Assembly (NCBI GenBank): GCA_965230185.1
Contig: OZ245995.1
Location: forward strand, 2,976,001-3,040,000
Length of the DNA stretch: 64,000 nt
DNA from: Motiliproteus sp965230185
GTDB taxonomy: Bacteria; Pseudomonadota; Gammaproteobacteria; Pseudomonadales; Balneatricaceae
Direction: 5' to 3'
Shown piece after piece: positions 26,739 to 36,075 of the stretch (position 1 is its first letter; each line of letters starts with the position of its first letter). Both the position numbers and the translations under genes were made by a program. The notes beneath the pieces were generated by a model, which saw nothing but the letters and a program-made list of their open reading frames with translations, had not been told where the DNA came from and ran no database searches.

Positions 26739-27710
26739 ATGGGCTTACTGGTAAAAGGTCAGTGGGTTGATCAGTGGTATGACACCGACGCCAGCGACGG
26801 GCGCTTCCAGCGCAGCGAAAGCCAGTTCAGGAACTGGATCACTGCCGACGGAAGCGCCGGCATCAGCGGTGAAGGCGGCTTTTCCGCAGAACCGGGTCGC
26901 TACCATCTCTATGTTTCGCTGGCCTGTCCCTGGGCACACCGAACCCTGATCTTCCGGGCCCTGAAGGGTCTGCAGCACTGCATCGGAGTATCGGTGGTCA
27001 ACCCGCTGATGGCCGATCAGGGCTGGTGCTTCGCCCCGGCTCCCGGTGTCATCGCCGATGAGATCAACCACAGCTGTTTTCTGCATCAGCTCTACAGCCG
27101 CAGTCAGCCGGACTATACGGGTCGGGTGACCGTTCCGGTACTCTGGGACAGACACCGCCGCTGTATCGTCAGTAACGAATCTGCCGAGATCATCCGGATG
27201 TTCAACCGCGCTTTTGACCAGCTCGGTGCCAGCGAGGGGGACTATTACCCCGAAGTACTGCGAGCGGAAATCGACAGGATTAACAGCACCGTTTATCAGC
27301 ATATCAACAACGGCGTCTACCGGGCCGGTTTTGCCACCAGCCAGCAGGCCTATGAGGATGCCGTTATTCCTCTGTTCGACACCCTCGACCAGCTGGAACA
27401 ACGCCTTAGCAGCAATCGCTACCTGCTGGGACAGCGCATCACCGAGGCGGACTGGCGACTGTTCACCACCCTGGTTCGCTTTGATCCTGTCTACCACGGC
27501 CATTTCAAATGCAACCTCCGGCGGCTGCAGGATTATCCCGCGTTGCTGGGCTATACCCGCGAGCTGTACCAGTGGCCGGGGGTCAGCGATACCGTCAATA
27601 TGGCCCATATTAAGGAGCACTACTACCGCAGCCACACCATGATCAACCCGACCGCCATCGTGCCCCTCGGTGAAGGGCCGGACCTCAGCCTGGACCATGG
27701 CCGCAACTGA
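26739..27710 (+). CDS. Glutathionyl-hydroquinone reductase (xi-class GST)
   Basis: A 323-aa cytosolic enzyme that reduces glutathionyl-hydroquinones with glutathione, releasing the hydroquinone. The start follows AGGAGG. The family N-terminus (GLLVKGQW, W-x-D-Q-W) leads to the active-site block ACPWAHRTLIFR with the catalytic cysteine near residue 63, and then NPLMADQGW. The C-terminal helical domain contains INNGVYRAGFATSQ and ADWRLFTTLVRFDPVYHGHF, diagnostic of the YqjG/EcmB group. It stands alone. Confidence 0.92.
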   Translation: MGLLVKGQWVDQWYDTDASDGRFQRSESQFRNWITADGSAGISGEGGFSAEPGRYHLYVSLACPWAHRTLIFRALKGLQHCIGVSVVNPLMADQGWCFAPAPGVIADEINHSCFLHQLYSRSQPDYTGRVTVPVLWDRHRRCIVSNESAEIIRMFNRAFDQLGASEGDYYPEVLRAEIDRINSTVYQHINNGVYRAGFATSQQAYEDAVIPLFDTLDQLEQRLSSNRYLLGQRITEADWRLFTTLVRFDPVYHGHFKCNLRRLQDYPALLGYTRELYQWPGVSDTVNMAHIKEHYYRSHTMINPTAIVPLGEGPDLSLDHGRN

Positions 27711-27786
27711 GGGCGACTTTCTCGGGGAATGCCCCCCAACAGCCACCAAGGGGACTGAAGTTGCGGGAACTGAGTTTACGGTGCTG

Positions 27787-28575
27787 TTACTGAGGATCCG
27801 CGTCCCTTGCCGGAGCGCTATGAAGCAGCGGCGAACGGTCGCTGACGGGTCGGCTTAATCGTTCGACGGCCTGCCCACGGAGGTTGCGCACCAGTTGTCG
27901 ACCGTCTTCCGATTGCAACCAGGCCGTCAGAGCCGGTTGCAGATCGGCATGACGGCGGTGCAGGTAATGATAGAGGGGAAAGCGTTCGATAATACCGGCA
28001 CTGTATATGCCTTTCAGCCTCAGCCTGCGAATGGTCTCGAGCCCATTCAGCCGGGCCATTACCACGACCCGGGTCCGCCCGGCCAGCAGCATCTGCAACA
28101 GCTGCTCGTTGCTGTCGGCGGTATAAACCTCTATATCGCGGGTATTCTGTTCGGAGAACTTCACGCCCCGGCGGACGGCCGGTTTCAGTGCCTTGAGCTC
28201 CTGCCAGCTGCGAAAATTCAGCCCGGGTTCCCGGGAGAAAACCATAGCTTCCAGATAGTTGACCGGCACTCTGACCGGCAGTAACTGGCGATAGCGCCGC
28301 TCCATTCCCGCAATTCGGTAGAGTTCACCATCCCAGATGCCAGCGTCTGCCTCGCGAAGCGCCCGTTCCGCCGGCAGTCTCACCACCTCCACCGCTATCC
28401 CCAGTTGTCGGTAACCTTCTACCACAACCTGCTCGCTGACATCGGTATTGACCGAGCCGGCAATGGTGGAAAATCGTAGCGATCGCGGCTGGTCCGCCCC
28501 TGCCACGACCGGTGTCAGTGCCGTCAGTAAAGCGATGCAGAGCCAAAGCAGACAACGGCTGGAACCCATGTGCAT
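27787..28575 (-). CDS. Periplasmic solute-binding-like protein (family 3 type)
   Basis: A 262-aa exported protein. The frame opens at 28683, but the signal peptide begins at the Met at 28575 or 28569 (SSRCLLWLCIALLTALTPVVAGA). The mature part has the periplasmic-binding-protein-like fold 2 of amino-acid binding proteins: LRFSTIAGSVNTDVSEQVV, GYRQLGIAVEVVRLPAERAL and a later KFSEQNTRDIEVY block. No permease or ATPase genes adjoin, so it may be a stand-alone sensor or an orphan of the kind common in marine Gammaproteobacteria. It is divergent from the TctC-like gene. Confidence 0.7.
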   Translation of the reverse strand: MHMGSSRCLLWLCIALLTALTPVVAGADQPRSLRFSTIAGSVNTDVSEQVVVEGYRQLGIAVEVVRLPAERALREADAGIWDGELYRIAGMERRYRQLLPVRVPVNYLEAMVFSREPGLNFRSWQELKALKPAVRRGVKFSEQNTRDIEVYTADSNEQLLQMLLAGRTRVVVMARLNGLETIRRLRLKGIYSAGIIERFPLYHYLHRRHADLQPALTAWLQSEDGRQLVRNLRGQAVERLSRPVSDRSPLLHSAPARDADPQ

Positions 28576-28831
28576 ACCCGCAGCCTCCACAGGAGTCAGT
28601 GCTATGCTGAGGATAGCAGCCGCAGGTACTGCATTGCACAGCTCGGGGTTCCCCGCAGTGAAAAGACACCGGAACACCACCATAGCCTGATCCGTTCTGG
28701 TTATGGTGAGAGTATAAACTATTTGTTGCTTACTGTAATTAATTCATCTAAGCTGTAGCCGTCGTGTCAACAATAACAACCAGGACCTCGTGACGCGTTC
28801 CGAGCTCAACAGACAACGATGGAGGATCATA

Positions 28832-29827
28832 ATGATTCCTAAGCTCTCTTGCTGGCGGCGTTTTATTGCCGTCGTATCTTTCGGCGCCCTCTCTGCAGTG
28901 GCTGCTGTATCTCAGGCGGCTTACCCCACCAAGCCGGTAACTCTGGTATCCCCTTACGGTCCCGGCGGCGCAGCCGATCTGGCTGCCCGCAACCTGGCCG
29001 CCACCGCCCCCGGTTATCTGGGTAACGGCGTGATCGTCACCAATCGCACCGGCGCCGGTGGTGTCACCGGTTCTACCTTTGTCTCCCGCTCCCGTCCGGA
29101 CGGCTACACCCTGCTATTGGCGCGGGTGGGTTCCCAGGCGGCAGTACCGGCGATCAATTCGCGCATTCCCTATAAGTGGGACGACTTCACCTTTCTTGGC
29201 CTGCTGGAACGCAACCCCTTTGTACTGGTGGTTAATGCCGACTCGCCTTATCAGAGCTTCGAGGACCTGGTCCGAGCGATCGCCGATGGTAAGGAGAAAC
29301 TGAGCTTTGCGTCCGCCGGAGTCGGTACCCTGCTCCATGTGGCGGCGGTGATGATGCTGGACGAGATCGGCGCCCCCTCCAGCGCCCTTAAACATATTCC
29401 GTTTAAGGGCGGCGGCAAGGCGTCTGCCGCGGTGGTGGGTGGCCATGTCGATATGATGTTCCAGAACCTGTCCGGGGTGATCAGCGGTATTCAGTCCGGC
29501 CAGCTACGCGCGCTGGCTGTCACCTCTCAGGAACGTTTTTCCGATATCCCCGATGTTCCTACCGTCCGGGAACTGGGCTACGCCGGTCTGGAAGCGGTGG
29601 TGGGCTGGAGCGCACTCTACGGCCCGAAGAACCTGCCACAACCCGTGGTGGACAAGTGGGTCAACGTGCTGGGTCAGGTTAAAGAGGATAAGTCCTGGAA
29701 TAAACTGACCCGGAAACTGAGTTCCATACCTGACGTGCAGAATCCACAGGACACCGGCATGTTCGTGAAGAACCAGTACACCAAGTTCAAGAATGTGGTA
29801 GATCGTCTGGGGCTGGCTATCAAATAG
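28832..29827 (+). CDS. Tripartite tricarboxylate transporter-type substrate-binding protein (Bug/TctC family)
   Basis: A 331-aa periplasmic binding protein. The ATG at 28832 follows GGAGG (28821-28825) and starts a signal peptide ending SQAA. The mature N-terminus YPTKPVTLVSPYGPGGAADL is the Bug-family ligand-binding signature, followed by NRTGAGGVTGS and later HIPFKGGGKASAAVVGGHVD. TctA and TctB membrane components are absent nearby, so it is an orphan receptor. It lies before a sulfatase gene in the same direction (141 bp), so a sulfate ester or its carboxylated product is a possible ligand; this is inference. Confidence 0.87.
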   Translation: MIPKLSCWRRFIAVVSFGALSAVAAVSQAAYPTKPVTLVSPYGPGGAADLAARNLAATAPGYLGNGVIVTNRTGAGGVTGSTFVSRSRPDGYTLLLARVGSQAAVPAINSRIPYKWDDFTFLGLLERNPFVLVVNADSPYQSFEDLVRAIADGKEKLSFASAGVGTLLHVAAVMMLDEIGAPSSALKHIPFKGGGKASAAVVGGHVDMMFQNLSGVISGIQSGQLRALAVTSQERFSDIPDVPTVRELGYAGLEAVVGWSALYGPKNLPQPVVDKWVNVLGQVKEDKSWNKLTRKLSSIPDVQNPQDTGMFVKNQYTKFKNVVDRLGLAIK

Positions 29828-29968
29828 CGGCTCCATCCCCGGAGCGGCATCCTGGCCGCTCTGTTTCCGATCCACGGCACACCTCAGGTCCTGGCACCCG
29901 TTCCGGTGCTTCACCGGTTGTTTGTTCACTGAATTCAAAGACTGAAATCCACGTATCAGGTATTGCTT

Positions 29969-31531
29969 ATGTCCTCATCCAAGGCATCCCCGGCTTCGAC
30001 CCGCCAACCGAACATTCTGCTGATCCAGGCGGATCAGCTGACACCGATGGTGCTGCCGGCCTACGGTCATCCGCAGGTTAAAGCCCCCCATATCCAGCAG
30101 CTGGCTGACACCGGCGTTGTCTTTGACAACGCCTACTGCAACTTTCCCCTCTGCGTACCGTCCCGCGCATCGATGATGTCCGGCCGTCTCGCCAACGATA
30201 TAGAGTGCTGGGACAACGCCACGGAAATGCCGGCTTCGATCCCCACCATTGCCCACTATCTGCGCTCTGTCGGCTACCACACCACACTGTGCGGCAAGAT
30301 GCATTTTGTCGGGCCGGATCAGGTACACGGCTTCAACGAACGTATCACCACCGATATCTATCCGTCCAACTTCTCCTGGACCCCGGACTGGCAGGAAGGT
30401 GAAACATACCGCCCCACCGGGATCAATATGAGCGCGGTCGTCGATGCCGGCATCTGCACTCGCAGCCTGCAGCTCGATTACGATGAAATGGTCGAGTTCA
30501 ACGGAATACAGAAAATTCACGATCTGGCTCGCTTTAACGACGACAAACCCTTTTTCCTGACGGTGTCCTTTACTCATCCCCACTCCCCCTACATCACCAC
30601 CGAGGAGTACTGGAATCGATACGATCATGACGACATCGATCTGCCGGCGGTACCGGCCATTCCGCTGGAGGAGCAGGACGAAATGAGCCGCTGGCTCCAC
30701 TATGCCCACGCCGCCGAAAAGCACACCATCACCGACGATCATATACGCAATGCCCGTCATGCCTACTACGGGATGACCAGCTACATCGACGACAAAGTCG
30801 GCAACCTGATGAAGACGCTGAAAGCGACGGGGCTGGACGAAAACACAGTGGTGATCATCACCTCCGACCACGGCGAAATGCTGGGTGAGCGGGGAATGTG
30901 GTACAAGCAGTGCTTTTACGAGTGGTCGGCCCGGGTACCCTTTATCGTCAACTATCCCAAAGCCTTCGCACCGCGCCGGGTCGAAGAGAACATGTCGCTG
31001 GTGGACCTGTTACCCACTCTGCTGGATCTGGCCACCGACGGAAATCCGCCGGCACCGGTTTCGCCACTGGACGGCAATTCCCTGACACCGCTGATGCGTG
31101 GGGACAACAGCAACTGGGATAACGCGGTAATCTCCGAGTACACCGGAGAAGGCGTCAACGCGCCCTGCCGGATGCTGAAGCGCGGTGACTACAAGTATAT
31201 CTATACCCACGGTTATCCGGCTCAGCTGTTCAACCTGAAGTCCGATCCCCGGGAACTGGAAAACCTGGCCGGCGATGCCGAGCTGAAGGAGCTGGAGGAA
31301 GCCATGAAGGTGGAGATTCTGAACGGCTGGGACCCGGAGAGTATCACGACCAGAGCGATCCGCACTCAACAGGAACGTTTCCTGATCCAGCGCTCCACCG
31401 ATGGGGATCCCACCTGGAGCTACGAAGTTCGGGATAACGGTGACAACCGCTACCCTCGAAACGCCGGAGCGGTGCAGACCAAGGCCAGGGCTCGCTTTCC
31501 CTTTGTCACCACCACTCCGTTCGAAAACTGA
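29969..31531 (+). CDS. Cysteine-type sulfatase (choline-sulfatase-like)
   Basis: A 520-aa arylsulfatase-superfamily hydrolase without signal peptide, so probably cytosolic as choline sulfatases are. NILLIQADQLTPMVLPAYGH carries the metal-binding Asp. The CVPSR motif has the cysteine (C62) that must be converted to formylglycine. Later metal/active-site blocks are KMHFVGPDQVHGF, FTHPHSPYITTEEYW and ITSDHGEMLGERGMWYKQCFYEWS, the last typical of the BetC group. The ATG at 29969 is preferred to an upstream TTG at 29963. The gene encoding a maturase that can activate it without oxygen follows 144 bp later. Confidence 0.85.
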   Translation: MSSSKASPASTRQPNILLIQADQLTPMVLPAYGHPQVKAPHIQQLADTGVVFDNAYCNFPLCVPSRASMMSGRLANDIECWDNATEMPASIPTIAHYLRSVGYHTTLCGKMHFVGPDQVHGFNERITTDIYPSNFSWTPDWQEGETYRPTGINMSAVVDAGICTRSLQLDYDEMVEFNGIQKIHDLARFNDDKPFFLTVSFTHPHSPYITTEEYWNRYDHDDIDLPAVPAIPLEEQDEMSRWLHYAHAAEKHTITDDHIRNARHAYYGMTSYIDDKVGNLMKTLKATGLDENTVVIITSDHGEMLGERGMWYKQCFYEWSARVPFIVNYPKAFAPRRVEENMSLVDLLPTLLDLATDGNPPAPVSPLDGNSLTPLMRGDNSNWDNAVISEYTGEGVNAPCRMLKRGDYKYIYTHGYPAQLFNLKSDPRELENLAGDAELKELEEAMKVEILNGWDPESITTRAIRTQQERFLIQRSTDGDPTWSYEVRDNGDNRYPRNAGAVQTKARARFPFVTTTPFEN

Positions 31532-31674
31532 CCTTTCGCACCCGAGGTGCTAAAGTCCGACAGCAACCGGCTTGCTGGCTGACCGGATCCGCCGATGCGG
31601 GTCCGGCCTGATTATTACCGTCTCTGACAGCGCTGAGGTAACCACCCCAGCCGCTATGCCTCCGGGAGTACGCC

Positions 31675-33006
31675 ATGACTTCATCAACCGCCGCAATCAC
31701 AACCCCCGTCTCCCCGCCCCCTCGTCCTTTCCAGGTGCTGGCCAAGGCCACCGGGCCGAAATGTAATCTGAATTGCGAATACTGCTTCTATAAACCGAAG
31801 GAGGATGATGTCTATGAGCTGGAACGGAAGTTCCGGATGAGCGGGGAGCTGCTGGAAAACTATATCCGCGACTACATCGACTCCCAGGCCGGACTGCCGG
31901 GCCGGGAGATCACCTTCCTGTGGCAGGGTGGTGAACCCACCATGCGCGGTATCGATTTTTTCCGCCGCGCCGTTGACCTGCAGCAACGGCTCTGCCCCCC
32001 GGGTAAGACCATCTGCAATCACTTTCAGACCAACGGCATCCTGATCGATGAAGAATGGGCGCAGTTTTTCGCCGAGCATGATTTTCTGATCGGCATCAGC
32101 ATCGATGGCCCGCAATTTGTTCACGATCAGTATCGTAAGACCCTGAAAGGCGCCGGCAGCTTCGATCGGGTCGTGGCCGGTCTGAACTGGCTGAAGCAGT
32201 ACAGGGTCGAGTTCAATACCATGACCGTGGTCGGACGCCACAATTTCAGGCTGGGCCGGGAAGTCTATGACGCCCTGAAGGCGCTGGGCTCCCGTCATAT
32301 GCAGTTTATTCCGCTGGTTGAGCGCATTACGCCACAACAACGGCTGACCGGTCCGGGCGAACAACCTCACAGTCAGGTCTCAAAATGGAGCGTTCCCGAA
32401 AGTGGCTACGGTCATTTTCTGAACGCGGTGTTTGACCGCTGGATTGAGCAGGATGTCGGCAGCATTTCCGTTCAGATGTTCGAGATACAACTCAATATTC
32501 GCATGAACCGGCCCGCCGGACTCTGTATCTTCGCCCCCGAGTGCGGCCAGGGCGTGGTGCTGGAACACAATGGCGACGTCTACTCCTGCGACCACTACGT
32601 CTATCCCGAGTATTACCTGGGCAATGCCAGCCAGACGCCGATCAGCGAACTGGTTCAGAGCAAACAGCAGCTGCAGTTCGGCCGTGATAAATATCAGTCC
32701 CTGCCAACCCAGTGCCGGCGCTGTCCGCATCTCAGTGCCTGCTATGGCGGCTGTCCCAAGCAGCGGTTTCTTGAAACCCGCAGCGGCGAGCCGGGACTCA
32801 ATTACCTGTGCAAATCCTACCGACACTTCTTCGAGCACAGCGGCCGCTACTTCGATACGATCGCCGCTCTGGTCAGACGGGGCGAGCCCGCCGCCCGGGT
32901 AATGGAAATGGTGAAAAAGGAGCCGTCGACGCTGGCCGTATCCGGCCGCAACAGTCCCTGTCGTTGCGGCAGTGGAAAAAAAACCAAGCAATGCTGCGGT
33001 CGTTGA
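31675..33006 (+). CDS. Anaerobic sulfatase-maturing enzyme (radical SAM/SPASM) with a C-terminal SEC-C motif
   Basis: A 443-aa radical SAM protein that oxidises the active-site cysteine of a sulfatase to formylglycine without oxygen. GPKCNLNCEYCFY gives the CX3CX2C 4Fe-4S site (C30, C34, C37). The WQGGEPTMRG motif and the SPASM-type cysteines toward the C-terminus (CIFAPECG, YSCDHY, CRRCPHLSACYGGCPK) match the AslB/anSME family. The last ~20 residues (NSPCRCGSGKKTKQCCGR) form a SEC-C zinc-binding motif, an addition not found in most family members. The upstream cysteine-type sulfatase is the obvious substrate. Confidence 0.92.
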   Translation: MTSSTAAITTPVSPPPRPFQVLAKATGPKCNLNCEYCFYKPKEDDVYELERKFRMSGELLENYIRDYIDSQAGLPGREITFLWQGGEPTMRGIDFFRRAVDLQQRLCPPGKTICNHFQTNGILIDEEWAQFFAEHDFLIGISIDGPQFVHDQYRKTLKGAGSFDRVVAGLNWLKQYRVEFNTMTVVGRHNFRLGREVYDALKALGSRHMQFIPLVERITPQQRLTGPGEQPHSQVSKWSVPESGYGHFLNAVFDRWIEQDVGSISVQMFEIQLNIRMNRPAGLCIFAPECGQGVVLEHNGDVYSCDHYVYPEYYLGNASQTPISELVQSKQQLQFGRDKYQSLPTQCRRCPHLSACYGGCPKQRFLETRSGEPGLNYLCKSYRHFFEHSGRYFDTIAALVRRGEPAARVMEMVKKEPSTLAVSGRNSPCRCGSGKKTKQCCGR

Positions 33007-33055
33007 ACCGCAGTCAGGAGACAGCGGACTGCAGCTCTCGCATTCAGACAACAGA

Positions 33056-33089
33056 TGACAGAAAAGGGGCCGAAGCCCCTTTTCTGTCA
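33056..33089. terminator. Bidirectional rho-independent terminator
   Basis: A perfect 15-bp inverted repeat, TGACAGAAAAGGGGC (33056-33070) and its complement (33075-33089), encloses the loop CGAA. The A/T-rich outer stem gives a T-run in both directions. It lies between the convergent maturase gene and the 86-aa peptide gene. Confidence 0.9.
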
Positions 33090-33132
33090 GTGCAGATCGC
33101 TCTCAGAGTTCACTGCCTGCGGTACCTGTCAG

Positions 33133-33393
33133 TTACAGGTGGAAGTGCCAGCGGCCCCAGCGACCGTAAGTGTGCCAGCGCTGAGTGGTCACCCGAGTGT
33201 GGTGGTACTTACGACGGTGACGCTTAAGGAATCCGAGCGACTGAGTCTGGATGGTGGTGTAGTAGGAATAGCTCACCGTGGTTCCGGCGGTGTGACCACC
33301 GGCCAGCTGCTGCATGGCACTCTGGTCCAGTTCCTTATTGATCGGCAGATCGATCAGGGTCATCGGCTGTTTCATGGGGACGGCTGCGGTCAT
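33133..33393 (-). CDS. Double-glycine-leader peptide precursor, copy 1 (86 aa)
   Basis: The ATG at 33393 follows AGGAG with 7-nt spacing. A leader of 33 residues contains DLPINKELDQSAMQQLAGG: hydrophobic residues at -12 (Leu), -7 (Met) and -4 (Leu) before Gly-Gly, as in substrates of C39 peptidases. The predicted core is 53 residues, rich in Arg/Lys (9), His (7), Tyr/Trp/Phe (10) and Thr, with a basic KRHRRKYHH stretch and GRWGRWHFHL at the end. There are no cysteines, so disulfide or lanthionine formation is excluded. The leader aligns position by position with two other precursors in this window. I infer export as a cationic, perhaps antimicrobial or metal-binding, peptide. Confidence 0.82.
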   Translation of the reverse strand: MTAAVPMKQPMTLIDLPINKELDQSAMQQLAGGHTAGTTVSYSYYTTIQTQSLGFLKRHRRKYHHTRVTTQRWHTYGRWGRWHFHL

Positions 33394-33447
33394 AATCCTG
33401 CTCCTGGTTTTTTTGTGAAGGCAGTCTGTTGAAGACACTCAGAATAT

Positions 33448-33464
33448 TGCAGTGGCCGTGCCAG
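33448..33464 (-). promoter_or_regulatory. Sigma-54 (-24/-12) promoter of peptide gene copy 1
   Basis: On the minus strand the sequence CTGGCACGGCCACTGCA matches the consensus YTGGCACGRNNNTTGCW at 13 of 14 informative positions, with exact GG and GC elements. It would start transcription about 45 nt before the start codon, the same distance as for the 46-aa peptide gene. Confidence 0.8.
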
Positions 33465-33468
33465 TTTT

Positions 33469-33994
33469 CTTAAAAGCTAATAACAAATCCTCTACCCTGT
33501 TGTTTTACTGACAGTATTTGTTTTGCCCGCAGCTTTCCGCTGAATAGTGGCATCACAACAACGACTCGCTGTTGTTGGCCGATTAGCATCAGAAAGAACG
33601 AATTTGTCTGATAAAAACAGACTTTTATCGAACCCGGCAGCGATGGTCCCTGAACGCGCCGGCGTCAGTGACCCGGACAGAGGACGCAGGCCGCACTGCC
33701 GGTCGACCGATACTCCCTCCAACGTAAATATCCGCACAGTTTTCACCCGGGCCATCACCTTTATCCGGCTAGTGTTTATACTGAAATAAGCAGGTGGCAC
33801 ATGCAGGATCCCTCAGGAGGTTTGTTACCGGCTACGTGCAGTTCCGGAAACACTCTGCCCGGTTGAAGGTGTCGTGAATTTCCTCGGTCTTTTCCGTTTC
33901 TGTATGAGCTGGCACCGAGGACCTGAGCTGTCGCCCTATCACAGCCGGCAGGCCTGCCCCCCCTCACCCGGGACTATTGCAACGGGAGAACAGG
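33469..33994. other. Intergenic region upstream of peptide copy 1 and the LysM lipoprotein gene
   Basis: No gene is convincing. It is more AT-rich than its surroundings. A dyad, ACAACA-N9-TGTTGT at 33556-33576, lies about 95-115 bp upstream of the sigma-54 promoter of the peptide gene, where an activator-binding site would be expected. The promoter of the LysM lipoprotein gene must also be here. Confidence 0.35.
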
Positions 33995-35107
33995 ATGAAT
34001 AACCAGCCACTGAAAAACATACTCTGCCTGAGTCTGTTGCTGATGCTGGCTGCCTGTAAATCTGCCGATGTACAGCAGGAGCCGTTACCGGAGCAGAGCG
34101 ATATCGCGGGTGCCGAGGAAGTTCTTCGGTCTGAACCGGCTTACACCGCCAATCCGGATATCCGGGATTCTGACCGTTTCTATTATGCCCTGCGGTTACT
34201 GGAGCAGGGTGAAGCACAACATGCACGGGTCGAACTGGAGACTTTTCTGGTTCACCAACCCCGCAGTCGGAGAGCCCGTGAGCTGATTCGCCAGATTGAC
34301 ACGCCGGTTGCCGACTATTTCCCCAGAGACTATTTCGAAGTAAAACTGCAACCCGGTGAGTCCCTGTCGGTGCTGGCCCGGGACTATCTGGGAGACCTCT
34401 ATGCATTCCACATCCTGGCCAGGTATAACCTGATCGATACTCCGTCCAGAATTAACGCCGGCCAGATCATCAGGATTCCCCGTACAACCCGGGCAGAACA
34501 GCATCGGAAAAATCTGAGCCAGCGTTCAAGCCGTACGCCCCCGGGCTCCCCTGACCCAAAGGCGGCAGAAAATGAGGCGGAAGCAGATGCGGAGCAACAG
34601 CAACCGGCACCGGATCAGCTGGCCCTGATGGACGCGGCTCTGGCTGACAACGATTACGCGACCGCCATCCGCCACCTGGACAGCCTGCGCACCAGCCAGC
34701 AGCTGTCCGCTGCACAGGAACGACGGGCGGCCGATATTTACCATCAGTACGCCGATGAACTCCGGGACAGCGAACCAACCCGGGCCGCCCGCTACTACTT
34801 CGAAGCGGCCAAACTGGAGATAAAAATTAACCGGCCCGACAGTGCTCTGCCGTTGCTTAAACAGAGTCTGGCGCTGAACCCCAACAACCCCACCGCCAAT
34901 GAAATCTACGGTATTCTCAAATACGAACTGACCAGCCGTTACCACCGAAAGGCCACCACCGCCTATGACAATCAGCAGTGGGACCTCGCCGTCCGACTCT
35001 GGACGCTGGTACTGGAAATCGACCCCAAACACCAGCAGGCAAAGGCACAGCTGGCTGAAATTCGCGAGTTGAAAGCAAAACAGGACAATCCACCCGGAGA
35101 CCCGTAA
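33995..35107 (+). CDS. LysM-domain lipoprotein with TPR-like C-terminus
   Basis: A 370-aa envelope protein. The ATG at 33995 begins a lipoprotein signal with lipobox LAAC (Cys near residue 19). A LysM domain lies around residues 109-158 (FEVKLQPGESLSVLARDYLG ... INAGQIIRIP), giving peptidoglycan binding. A charged Glu/Gln/Ala linker follows. The C-terminal half has TPR-like helices (YYFEAAKLEIK, ALPLLKQSLALNPNNPTANE, LWTLVLEIDPKHQQA). With the next two genes it forms a set of envelope lipoproteins at the edge of the peptide-export locus, but a shared function is unproven. Confidence 0.8.
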   Translation: MNNQPLKNILCLSLLLMLAACKSADVQQEPLPEQSDIAGAEEVLRSEPAYTANPDIRDSDRFYYALRLLEQGEAQHARVELETFLVHQPRSRRARELIRQIDTPVADYFPRDYFEVKLQPGESLSVLARDYLGDLYAFHILARYNLIDTPSRINAGQIIRIPRTTRAEQHRKNLSQRSSRTPPGSPDPKAAENEAEADAEQQQPAPDQLALMDAALADNDYATAIRHLDSLRTSQQLSAAQERRAADIYHQYADELRDSEPTRAARYYFEAAKLEIKINRPDSALPLLKQSLALNPNNPTANEIYGILKYELTSRYHRKATTAYDNQQWDLAVRLWTLVLEIDPKHQQAKAQLAEIRELKAKQDNPPGDP

Positions 35108-35118
35108 GCATCGGACGA

Positions 35119-36075
35119 TTACTCCACCGAAATTCGATGGTTCCGATTACGATACGCTTTCTCCAGCTGGAAACGCACTTCCGAATAGCCGGGGTCATAA
35201 TCAAGCGCCTGCTCCCACAGGCTGATAGCCTGATCCGGATTGGCCGACACGACAGATCGCCCCTTATCATAGAGGCTGTCGGCGACAGCCCGACGAACCC
35301 TGCGACTGAACGCCCGGTTCCGGTCGCTCCGATCCCGATAAATCCGGTTTTCGTCGATCAGCTTCAGTGATGCCTGCAACTGGCCCTTTGCCCTGAGGCT
35401 GCCGGCCACCTCAAGATAAGCACGAATCAGCCATTCCCCCAGGGGCTTCGGTAATGCACCACTGAAGCCGACCTCGGAGACCGCAGCAATCAGCTGCCGG
35501 TACTGGCGACGTTCATAGAGTTGTCGGAAATGCTGCAACTCCGGCGATGACGAGCCATAGCGGGAGTCTGGCTGATCGGAGCCGACATCAGAAGAATTGC
35601 CAGCCCTGGCGTTCGCTCTGCCGACCCGGACAGTGCGCGTCTCAAGATGCTGCATCTGCCGGCGGGTCAGCTGACGGAGCGCGCTCATCGCCTCCCCATG
35701 GTCGGGGTCCAGCACCAGCACCGCCAGAAATTCTGTACGGGCCAGCTTCAGCTGCCCCTGTTGCAAGCGCTTCCTGGCCCGATTCAGGTGGCGAGTGGAA
35801 CGCTGATCAATCTCGGTCTGCAGTCGGGAGATTTCTGTCCGGTAACGCTGGCTGGCGGGCTCCGCAGTGGCCAGTACCTGCCAGTGCTGCAGTGACTGAT
35901 TCAGATCCCCTCCCCGCTCTGCGACCGCGGCCTGTTGCTGGTGATATCGGGAGAAGGTCTGCAGATCGGAAGGGCTCAGCCCCCCGCGCCCCTGCGGCAG
36001 GCCTCCACAGCCGGTCAGCATCAGTCCGGTCAGAACCAGTCCGGTCAGCAGCACTCCCGACCAGCGTATCTCCAT
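35119..36075 (-). CDS. TPR-like lipoprotein (318 aa)
   Basis: A lipoprotein signal with lipobox LTGC (Cys near residue 23) is followed by helical, TPR-like sequence: a first block at residues about 40-120 (LNQSLQHWQVLATAEP, LKLARTEFLAVLVLDPDHGE) and a last block near the end (PDQAISLWEQALDYDPGYSE). It converges with the LysM lipoprotein gene, whose C-terminal helices it resembles in style. The gene directly follows the polysaccharide deacetylase gene with no gap, so the two are co-transcribed. Function unknown; assembly or scaffolding at the envelope is plausible. Confidence 0.75.
   Translation of the reverse strand: MEIRWSGVLLTGLVLTGLMLTGCGGLPQGRGGLSPSDLQTFSRYHQQQAAVAERGGDLNQSLQHWQVLATAEPASQRYRTEISRLQTEIDQRSTRHLNRARKRLQQGQLKLARTEFLAVLVLDPDHGEAMSALRQLTRRQMQHLETRTVRVGRANARAGNSSDVGSDQPDSRYGSSSPELQHFRQLYERRQYRQLIAAVSEVGFSGALPKPLGEWLIRAYLEVAGSLRAKGQLQASLKLIDENRIYRDRSDRNRAFSRRVRRAVADSLYDKGRSVVSANPDQAISLWEQALDYDPGYSEVRFQLEKAYRNRNHRISVE

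Larger units (their letters stand above)
33062..33468 (-). repeat. Direct repeat, copy 1 (407 bp) carrying the 86-aa peptide gene
   Basis: By eye this is identical to 54371-54777 except at four positions, all outside the coding region, with no insertions or deletions. It spans the terminator half, the whole peptide gene, its ribosome site and its -24/-12 promoter. Both copies have the same orientation. Sequence similarity stops abruptly at both ends. Confidence 0.93.

Noticed and set aside
33055..33432. Open frames on the plus strand across both peptide cassettes (also 54448-54741)
   Set aside because: They are antisense to the well-supported precursor gene, lack ribosome sites and are open only because of the codon content of the real gene.
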